Positions 46,693 to 64,000 of a stretch of 64,000 nucleotides of DNA are shown here, piece after piece (position 1 is the first letter of the stretch; each line of letters starts with the position of its first letter). The notes below the pieces were generated by a model. That model saw nothing but the letters and a program-made list of their open reading frames with translations. It had not been told where the DNA came from and searched no databases. The DNA is from Acanthochromis polyacanthus. Taxonomy: Eukaryota > Chordata > Actinopteri > Pomacentridae. Location of the stretch: assembly GCF_021347895.1 (NCBI RefSeq), contig NC_067122.1, forward strand, positions 14,187,983-14,251,982, given 5' to 3'. The position numbers were made by a program, and so were the translations under genes.

Positions 46693-48245
46693 GTAAATCT
46701 CAGTTTCATATGTTACTGTTAAAGAGTACAAGCTTTCATGGTGGGGTGTATTCACTGCGGTCTTGTGTTTGAAGCTAGCATGCTAACGAGATGCTAATCA
46801 GTAGGCCGCGCTACCCGCTCTCATTAACCAGGAAACACAGCCAAGCTAGCCTTTGTTAGCTTGCTAACAGCAGCCGTTGAATATTTCCTTAAACACTTAA
46901 GAAGGCATAATAATAGGTTTATCTCGTTAAAGTTCGGTTAACGTAGTTATTTACCCGTGTAATGTCATGAGGTAAAATATGTGATAGTAACTGCAACTTT
47001 GGGAAACAAGTGTTTAGCTAACGTTATTTTTGTTTCCCAAACACTGACATTGACATATGTTGCTTTTTAACGATATATATGCATTGCAATATGAAAATGT
47101 GAGAAGACTGTATCGAGAGCAATTAAATGGCTCAGTTGGAAAAGAATGAGTAATTCCTGAATGAATGATGGATAGTGTATTTCGATAGAAAATAAGGATT
47201 AAAATACACCATTCATTCATTCAGCCTTTATGTACAATGTCAGTACACTAACGACCACATTTATATTGTCTGTTAAAAAAATTATGTAGGTACACAAAAA
47301 GCAGTTAAGATAAGAATAAAAATAAAAGATCCAAGAGGAGTGTTGGCAAAAAACTAGAAATATTAATTGCAGCATTTATATTTTAAAATCAAATGAATCT
47401 ACTAAAACAAGAGCAGCTTTCAACTAAAGAGGATAAAAGCATCAATTATTACAGATTGCAGCTGTACAATGAGCAAAGTGGGATTTTTTTTCAAGTTCAA
47501 TTAAAAAAAAAAAAGCCAAAGCAGGGTTGTGCTTGTACAATAGTCGTATTGTATAGGGTGTCAAATTGATCATTTGACAAGAATTAAGATTATTATATGG
47601 GAGTTTGGTGTTTCTTTTCCCACTGAATCAGAAATAAATAATAATGTGACTTTTGCTGTGAAACCATGTTCTTTTAAGTGTGAAGAACATGATTTGTAGG
47701 CCAGTGCATCTACATAACGGCACAATATGTAATTTATAATAATACATGCTAACACATTTACTCTAGACATTGCACTTGGCGATTGTGAGATTTTTGATAA
47801 TATTTAATGCTGATTTATATAATTGCACAAATTATTACATACAATTGATGTGTTTGTTTTTACAACCAAGTCTTCATTTTTAGTCTTTCCTTTATGATCC
47901 TTGCTCATTCTACAGTGCACAGCTTGAATGTCAATAAACTCTATATATAAATTAAATAACAACGCAGTTGGAGAAAGTTATTTTATGACAGACTTCTCTT
48001 CTAGATTAATCATGCAAAATGACAACATTGTCTATTTTCATTTGGAACAAGCAGCAAAAAGGAAACAATTGTAGCATGACTTGTTTAAATTCATTTGCAC
48101 CTCTTGCAATACGACCGTTGCACGCTTGCATTTTGAAACTGAAACAATATATTTAGTTTTGTTTGTTGCCATAATGTTATTGGCAGACTTTTGTTGTGCC
48201 TTCAAAAGTTGAATTCTAAATAGTTTTCTCTCTCTCTCTCTGTAG
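46693..48245 (+). other. zbtb33 5' intron (inferred)
   Basis: This AT-rich stretch joins the presumed non-coding exon to the coding exon. It ends with (CT)n from about 48226 and a TAG acceptor at 48243-48245. No gene is seen in it. Confidence 0.45.
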
Positions 48246-48247
48246 AC

Positions 48248-50131
48248 ATGCCAAGTCTAAAGCTGATATCTGCAACAGACACACAGTATTCAGCAGGCGT
48301 GCTGAAGTCCATGAACGAGCAGCGATGTCATGGATTGTTCTGTGATGTCACCATTATTATACAGGACAAGAAATTCAGAGCTCACAAAACAATCCTGTCA
48401 GCCTCGAGCACGTACTTCCACCAGCTCTTCAGTGTCGCTGGACAAGTGATCGAGTTGAACTTCATCAGACCACAAGTGTTTGAGGAGATCCTCAACTATA
48501 TTTACAGTTCTAAGATTGTCCGTGTTCGTTCCGATATGCTCGAGGAGCTTATCAGTGCCGGACAGATACTGGGGGTCAAGTTCATTGCAAATTTGGCTGC
48601 ACCTTTATCTGAAGTTAAAGGTCTGCCTGGTTTGTCGAAGGACACAGAAAGCAAAAGTGACACAGCCACAGAGATGATGCCAATCATCACGGAGTCATTC
48701 TCAATATCCGCGGAGGAATTCAATCAGACAAACAAACCTGCAGGTACCGATGATGACTCAGACAGTGATGTAATGTTTGTCTCACATACAGATGCTGTAC
48801 CGAAGGCGACCGATCGGAAAGTCAGCTCTGGTGAGGTTATTGATTTAGATAAAGTTCGTTCAGGAGACGTGAAATCAAACCAAAAGGTAGAGTCAAATAA
48901 TGCAGTTGAAAAACAAGAAGAAAAAGCCACACCCCCATCGACAACACCTGCTGTAAAGCCCCCCAGCAGCAGCTGTCCTAACCCCAGTTTGCTGGACAGC
49001 AGCCCTCTGTGCAGCCCGGACAGCAGCTCCAACAACTCGTCTTCCCCTGCCAGAGTTTCTTCAGGAAGTGCTCTCACAACACCAGCCCCATCGAGCAGTT
49101 TCCCCCCTGAGCCGTCGAGTGCCTCTCAGCCGTCTGAGAACAGTGATATCATGGGAGTCCACAAGAAGCAGGTCTCCGCTTCGTCTCGGCAAGGGGATTT
49201 CAAACTACGGCTCCTCGACGTGTCTCAAAGCTCAGCAATTCAAAGCAACATTCCTAAACCTGCTGTAGCGGCAAAAAAGACAGTGACACTCAATACCGCC
49301 ACAGAAATCGATTCTATTTCATCAGGCTGCAAAGTGTATGCCAATATTGGAGAAAATACTTATGACATTGTCCCAGTGAAGGAAGATCCGGGGGAAGGAG
49401 GCTCTAAAGCCAGTAATGGGAAGAGATCATTAATGGCAACACCCTTAAAGCCTTTAGATAAAACACCCGCATCACCCAAGGCCGGACCAAACAAGAAGAA
49501 GACCAAAACGGAGCTGGAGGATCACTACGAGCTCATCATGGACGGGAAGACTTTCTACGTGTGCATCGTCTGTAAGCGGCCCTACGTGTGTCTGCCGAGC
49601 CTCCGCCGCCACTTCAACACCCACTCGTGGGAGAAGAAGTATCCGTGTCGCTACTGTAACAAGGTGTTTGCCCTGGCCGAGTACAGAACTAAACATGAAA
49701 TCCACCACACAGGAGAGCGGAGGTACCAGTGCTTGTTGTGCAATGAAATGTTCATAAACTACCAGTTGCTCTCTGGTCACTGCAAGCAAGTCCACAATCA
49801 GGATCCCAGCGGGCGGAAGGAGAAAGACGACGGCGACAACAACTTGTACCGCCTGCTGCCGTGTAAGACCGTGCAGATGAAGTCGTACTCGTGGCTCACC
49901 GACGGGCAAGGGGTCCCCGTCATATCCGAGGACGGCAGCGTGCACCACATAAGCAGCGTTGGAGAAGCCGTCCACTCTTCCACTCAAACCAGGATGTTGA
50001 ACTGGGACGACATCTTCATCAAGCCAGAAGCCGACATGGCGCCCGACAGCCGCAGCCAACCAGAGTCCACCATGAACACTCCTGCACAGGGATCCACAGA
50101 GTTTGGCTTCGTTAGACCAGAGACCTACTGA
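48248..50131 (+). CDS. zbtb33: Kaiso, BTB-zinc finger methyl-CpG-binding repressor
   Basis: Kaiso binds methylated CpG and the Kaiso consensus DNA site through its zinc fingers and represses transcription; it also binds p120 catenin. The protein has 627 residues in a single coding exon, as in human (672 residues). The BTB/POZ domain fills about 1-118 (HGLFCDVTIIIQDKKFRAHK, LSASSTYFHQLFSVAG). A low-complexity Ser/Pro/Asp-rich middle follows, containing MPIITESFSISAEEF and TATEIDSISSGCKVYANIGE, both conserved in Kaiso. Three C2H2 fingers have their ligands at C439/C442/H455/H459, C467/C470/H483/H487 and C495/C498/H511/H516. The conserved extension (DPSGRKEKDDGDNNLYRLLP) comes next, and the end STEFGFVRPETY parallels human STEFEFIIPESY. 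This separates it from ZBTB4 and ZBTB38. Confidence 0.97.
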   Translation: MPSLKLISATDTQYSAGVLKSMNEQRCHGLFCDVTIIIQDKKFRAHKTILSASSTYFHQLFSVAGQVIELNFIRPQVFEEILNYIYSSKIVRVRSDMLEELISAGQILGVKFIANLAAPLSEVKGLPGLSKDTESKSDTATEMMPIITESFSISAEEFNQTNKPAGTDDDSDSDVMFVSHTDAVPKATDRKVSSGEVIDLDKVRSGDVKSNQKVESNNAVEKQEEKATPPSTTPAVKPPSSSCPNPSLLDSSPLCSPDSSSNNSSSPARVSSGSALTTPAPSSSFPPEPSSASQPSENSDIMGVHKKQVSASSRQGDFKLRLLDVSQSSAIQSNIPKPAVAAKKTVTLNTATEIDSISSGCKVYANIGENTYDIVPVKEDPGEGGSKASNGKRSLMATPLKPLDKTPASPKAGPNKKKTKTELEDHYELIMDGKTFYVCIVCKRPYVCLPSLRRHFNTHSWEKKYPCRYCNKVFALAEYRTKHEIHHTGERRYQCLLCNEMFINYQLLSGHCKQVHNQDPSGRKEKDDGDNNLYRLLPCKTVQMKSYSWLTDGQGVPVISEDGSVHHISSVGEAVHSSTQTRMLNWDDIFIKPEADMAPDSRSQPESTMNTPAQGSTEFGFVRPETY

Positions 50132-52772
50132 GCAACACTCGCTGCTCCTCATTTCCTGTGCCTTTTAGGTGCCTGTTCCCTTTTTTGCTTCTTTGGTTCC
50201 ATTTGTTCCACGTTTTGGTGTAATTCTCGATAGTGTCGGCTTAAGGTACGATCGCATTAGTCTGGAATTAGCGGTCTGATACTGTAGTAATAGTAACATA
50301 ATGATGATGCACTCTAAAGCGAGGTCAAATCCGCACAGTGAAATTTGATCAAAGCGTCTGAACTGCAAATCTCCCAAGGCCAGCTGCAGATTGCATCTCG
50401 ACAGGAAAGCATCGCTTGAGTTTGCCAGATATTCGGCTTTAATTGAAGTCGAAGAAAGACGGAGTGAATGGTTGCAGGATGGAAGTGTAATGTGATCGTA
50501 CCTTTACTCATGTTACTCAGCTTTTATACACGCCTCCACCTCTTACATGATCGGAATAAATGATAATGAAATTAGCCAAAAAAAAAGCACATGTAGTTCA
50601 GACACAGTAAATTGTATGAGTTTATACGAATGATAAAAATTCTACGCAGGAATCAAAAATTGAATCATAAGTTATGTCCGGGCTGTAATGAAAAGCCAAA
50701 AGATCATGTCATTTTAAATGGTATGAAGTCGTTGCTCTTGCAGATTTAGCCTCAAGTTCTCTGCCAGCCATAAGATTTCTGCTAAAAGATCAGAAGCAAC
50801 ACATTAAAACGACACCTGTGAATCATGTCCTCTCTCATTTTAGCAGCAGGTTCTACCATTTAGGCCATGTTGCTTAAAAGAGTAAATTATATTAAGCAGC
50901 CAGCTGAGGCCTGTGTCACAAAATGGAAACGGGGCTACCTATTTAAAATTGTGAAGCCTCAGTTGAGTATTTTCTTTCTGTGTAACCAGGTGACCTTTTT
51001 TTTTCCTCTGGGCTGGGTACATGACTGCAGTTGTGGTTTCTAAATATCTGTATGAATTACAAGTATTGAATAATGAAATAAACGACATTGCTTCAATGTT
51101 AAGTCCATCATCATGAACCTCTGTCTGGTTTTGAGGCTCAGTTTTATCAGTGATTTTTAAGACTGATCATTCCATTTTTCTGTAATTATGTGCAAGAAAA
51201 TATCAGTCATGATCTCAAATGTTTTCATTCTTTTTTTGTTTTGTTGGCATTTTTGTGTCAATTAAAATCCTCTGTTGTACTTTGATACACCCCTGCATTT
51301 TTATGTCTCACAATCATGTTTTTAACTGAAATGTTATTTTAAAGCCAAAATCTTCCAACTACATGAACTAGGCTAGAGATTTTGCATAATGTTATGATAG
51401 GATTGACATAACCTGGGGATTATTACCATCCATACATCTAGAATTTAGAGCTCTTAGTGTTGAATTGGACAGAAAACGTTTTAAAAAAAATGTTTTTACT
51501 TTTTCCACTCTGTTTTTCCATTGTGTCTGAGGGTAGTGATTGGTTAGTACCAGTAAAGTAGTGCTAACATGGGAATCTGTTCTGTGTCATGTCATTCAGT
51601 TAAATCATGCAGGGTTTTGTTTTTCAATAAACACATTAACAACGGCGTGTGTGATGGTATATAATTGTGTAACACCCCATTTTTATTTTTGCACTTTCAG
51701 TTGTATTCATTAGACTTTTAGTAGTAAACAAAATTAAATAGTTGACATTCATGAAATGTCCATTTTCTGTCAGTTTGCAGTGAGGGGCTTTCTGATGGTA
51801 AAACAATATGTTTTTTTGCTATTTTAATTTGTCCTGCTCTACCAAAATATAAACGTCTGCTGTTTTATTTACTGTGTCATCATGATGTACCTTCTGTAGC
51901 ATCTCAATGATGGTAACAAAAATCTTACTGGCATGTAGAAAGCAAAGTGTGCACTCCACAGTATTTTATACAAAATTTATGAACAACAATTAGATCAAAT
52001 GGATCGTCAGGCCCAGTATTTTATATTTATTTAGCATTTTTTTGTGTTAAGATTTTGGTTCTTTTGGCTCCACACCTACTAAACTTTTTTTGTGGATGTG
52101 TGGTCCATTGTTCTGTATAACAAAAAACAGAATAATGTAAGCTTTCCCATCAGTATTATGGTTTCCATCTAAATCATAATACTGATGGTGCGCAAACGAG
52201 CTTTCCACTAAATGGTAAGTAATGTTAAAATGTTAATGTGTAAGCAGGCGTAATGTGTAATCTTTTCTATGAACTTCACCAATTTGTCATGCTAACAGAT
52301 CAGCTAATGATCGGTTAAGTGTAACGTCAAAATGCATGTATGACAATTAATTTGAAAGGTAACATCTTCTATCTTGAACCTTATCGACATCGTTTCAAAC
52401 ATTCCCCTTGACCCTAGCTTAGCATCGTCACCATCTGAGATCAGAGCACACTAAACATGACAAAGATAATCACAGATTTTACCTAAAGAAGACATCTGTA
52501 CAACATCTGTACCGAATTTTACGCCAGTCCACCCCACAGTTATTCACCAGTAAACAAGACTCAACCTTCTGGTGGCCCAATACTAAAATTCACTCCAGTG
52601 AAACAGGATTGAAGTCTGTAGGTTTCATCTAGAGTCTGAATGATCAGAACAGAATACAGAAAAAGGTGCTTGAAATTGCATTGATACATATTTGTCCAGT
52701 GAAGCAGTTCAGACTCCATAGTTTAAAACACGTGTCTGCAGCACATGTAGCAGAGTGCAAATCACAACTGAG
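50132..52772 (+). other. zbtb33 3' UTR and downstream flank
   Basis: AATAAA occurs at 51077-51082 and 51626-51631, either of which could end zbtb33 transcripts. No coding region is seen beyond the stop codon. A 14-bp perfect hairpin lies at 52147-52188. Confidence 0.55.
52147..52188. repeat. Perfect 14-bp inverted repeat (hairpin)
   Basis: CCATCAGTATTATG at 52147-52160 is the exact complement of CATAATACTGATGG at 52175-52188, with a 14-base loop. Its role is unknown. It may be the relic of a small foldback element or a transcript hairpin. Confidence 0.8.
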
Positions 52773-53322
52773 CCAACCCGGTCTCACGGGGATTCGTGAA
52801 ACTGTCACGTAAGTTTTAGTTTCGGTTTCGTGCGCACCAACACGATTTCGTCATGTTTTTCGTGCCGCTCACCACGAAATGTTTTTCGCTGTGGTAATCA
52901 CATCTGAAAGTGGTTTATACCGGCGGATTCATGACGATCTAAGCTGTCCATCGGCGTATACTGCTTGGAGATTGCGTTTGCGGCCGCAGGCCGCCGGACA
53001 TTCTTGAAATTCCTATGCAAATTGGTAAGTGTAGCACCGGCTTATGGTTAGGTTATGGTTAGGGTTATGGTTAGGGTTATGTTTAGGGACGATGTCATGC
53101 AAAATATAGCGTTGGATTCGCCACGGTTTTACATTAAAAATATAATATACACATTCTTTTGAAATACGTTCTGAGTGGCACGAAAAGTCCGCCGTTTAAA
53201 ATACATTGGTGTGCATTTCGTGGTGAGCGGCACGAAAAACATGACGAAATCGTGTTGGTGCACACGAAACCGAAACTAAAACTTACGTGACAGTTTCACG
53301 AATCCCCGTGAGATCGGGCTGA
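52773..53322. mobile_element. 550-bp foldback/MITE element with 109-bp inverted arms
   Basis: The left arm 52773-52881 and right arm 53214-53322 are near-perfect inverted copies of equal length (109 bp). The outer ends read CCAACCCGGTCTCACGGGG on the left and TCAGCCCGATCTCACGGGG inward from the right. CTGAG flanks both sides (52768-52772 and 53323-53327), consistent with a 5-bp target duplication. The 332-bp core has a telomere-like run of TTAGGG/TTATGGTTAGGG units (53041-53089) and a G+C-rich palindromic patch near 52979-52997. There is no coding capacity. The superfamily is not known to me. Confidence 0.8.
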
Positions 53323-53327
53323 CTGAG

Positions 53328-62519
<9,192 letters not shown>

Positions 62520-64000
62520 CTGTGGAAGAAAAATAGCATCAGCTTCATCACTCCTCATCACTACATAATGATTTGGTCTCTATAAAGGACTACATTTAAA
62601 CATGCACTATGTTAATTTTCTCACCGCTTGGGCTATAAGTGGCTTTAAATGAATCTAAATAAACCTGTGCTTGTCATACAACCCTAATGTATCGGTGAGC
62701 AGACGTATTGATGGATGAGGGGGAGGTGGGGGTTTGTGCTGTGGTTGTTTCCTGAATCCAGTGGTGTTCATGGCTGGCACTGCCCTCAGCTCGTTATAGG
62801 CACTGCAACCCTTAACCCACCCAGCTCTCCTCCTCTCCCTCCTCAATGAAACACAACAAGGATTCAATTACACATCACCCCGCTCTGTCTGCAGCCGCCC
62901 CGCCTCGCAGGAGGGAGGCAACGCAAGTGATACCACAAACTGAGCAGCTGGAGGTAACGTGGACTTCTGCAATCAGCAAAACTAGTTTGAAGGGTTAACT
63001 GTAAGCTGGACTGCTCCTTAAACCTTAAAAATCTTTCCTTTCGCATAAATGAAGGACAGATTGAAAGAGTTTGAACAGCACATAAAGCAGCTAAATGGAC
63101 ACCTTAAACTGTGGTAACTGCACTACTGCGATAGAAAGACATGTTTTATTGTTTTATTGTGCATCCCTCTGCCTCATGCAAGAAAACCTTAAGAAAAAAC
63201 TGCTTCAGATTTGATTTTGATTTGTCTTGAATGGCTGAAGGTAACATGTTGATTATATACAAGAAACTGCCCCACATCTTCAATGGGAGAACAGATTTGG
63301 AACAACATTACCGCAGTTCCACGAAGTTGGAGGACTGGAAAGAGATGTTTAGTTCCACATAAATGCAAAGAAATTTCTGAACTTCAAGCTGCTAATTTGT
63401 AATGTAGACTCTTGGTTATATTGTACATTTCCAAGTCTGAAAGCTCAAGCTGAGCTAATGAAGACATTTTTCTGTTGTTAGACCGCACAAGACTCGTCTA
63501 AAACACCAAAGATGGTCAACACCTGTGTTCGCAGGCTATTTAGCTCGGCACATTACAATAAACCAAGCTTTATCTGTAAAATTAGTGGAGTTAGATTGTT
63601 GTATTTTGTGGTGTTTTGCTTCTGAGATTGCTAATGTGCTGTTAAACACTTGAAACTGTGTCTGTCAGTAATGTACCATAAAGCATCTGCACAGCAAAAT
63701 TATTTGACTGATGCTTGTTTTTTCATCTTCCACTGATGATCACAGTCACTCTGTTTTGAAGTTTACTTCCACAAGTGGTGATAAATTATGTGATGCTCAC
63801 TCAGAGTAAGTTCTGGTAACAGAATGAACAGTAGGAAATCACCCAAACGGTATTTTGTTGAGCTGAAAAAATAAGTAACTCGTCAGTAAAATGAGTTGCA
63901 GCTGTTACAAAAAAGTTCATCATTTACATAATTTGTCTCACAGTTTCTCAACAGTGAGGTTTACCTCATCAAAAACAGATTTTTTACAATATATTTGAAG
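62520..64000 (-). other. tmem255a upstream intron to window edge
   Basis: The acceptor of the first visible tmem255a exon is at 62520-62521. I found no exon coding for the first two membrane segments before the window ends, so this is probably intron. Nothing else is supported. Confidence 0.45.

Noticed and set aside
49472..50152. 226-residue minus-strand frame
   Set aside because: It is antisense to the zinc-finger part of zbtb33, which is clearly the real gene.
52175..52196. Possible miR-200 family microRNA
   Set aside because: Only an 8-base seed-like match; the remainder of the arm and the hairpin shape differ from miR-200b/429.

Overview
This window is ordinary nuclear DNA from a vertebrate, almost certainly a teleost fish. 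The genes are split by GT-AG introns, the proteins are close to their human counterparts, and the intervals hold fish-type transposons, a long CA microsatellite and AT-rich non-coding DNA. Within teleosts I would guess a percomorph, but with low confidence. I see no prokaryotic feature, CRISPR array, rRNA or tRNA gene.

Eight protein genes can be read almost completely and a ninth is cut by the right edge. From left to right they are: sept6 (septin 6, minus, 2974-17591); pttg1 (securin, plus, 20074-22194); sowahd (ankyrin protein, plus, one exon, 22900-23877); rpl39 (minus, 25101-28886); upf3b (minus, 33061-35598); ndufa1 (plus, 37017-38194); nkap (minus, 39156-43878); zbtb33/Kaiso (plus, one coding exon, 48248-50131); tmem255a (minus, 54863-62519, 5' exons beyond the window). 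I joined the exons by hand from splice sites. Every junction keeps frame, and the total lengths (427, 185, 325, 51, 457, 70, 415 and 627 residues) agree with or are close to the families' usual sizes.

Apart from pttg1, these genes have the same order as human Xq24 (SEPT6-SOWAHD-RPL39-UPF3B-NDUFA1-NKAP-ZBTB33-TMEM255A). RNF113A and AKAP14 are not seen in the positions they hold in human. Securin, which is on human chromosome 5q, sits between sept6 and sowahd. Several pairs are head to head (sept6/pttg1, upf3b/ndufa1, nkap/zbtb33) and others are tail to tail (sowahd/rpl39, ndufa1/nkap, zbtb33/tmem255a). The genes are mostly housekeeping functions: septin cytoskeleton, anaphase control, ribosome, nonsense-mediated decay, respiratory complex I and splicing/transcription. 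They do not form one pathway.

The intervals carry four mobile-element stories. A piggyBac-like, non-coding element lies between rpl39 and upf3b (30332-32024). A fish LINE tail lies in nkap intron 1. A 550-bp foldback element with 109-bp arms lies downstream of zbtb33 (52773-53322). In a tmem255a intron, a decayed Tc1 transposon (58461-60098) has inserted inside an older inverted-repeat element that carries a RecQ-type helicase fragment; it split the helicase reading frame just after the Walker A motif. I found no clear undescribed system. The nested helicase-bearing element, the securin KEN-to-REN change and the one-nucleotide coding contribution of the last sept6 exon most deserve a second look.
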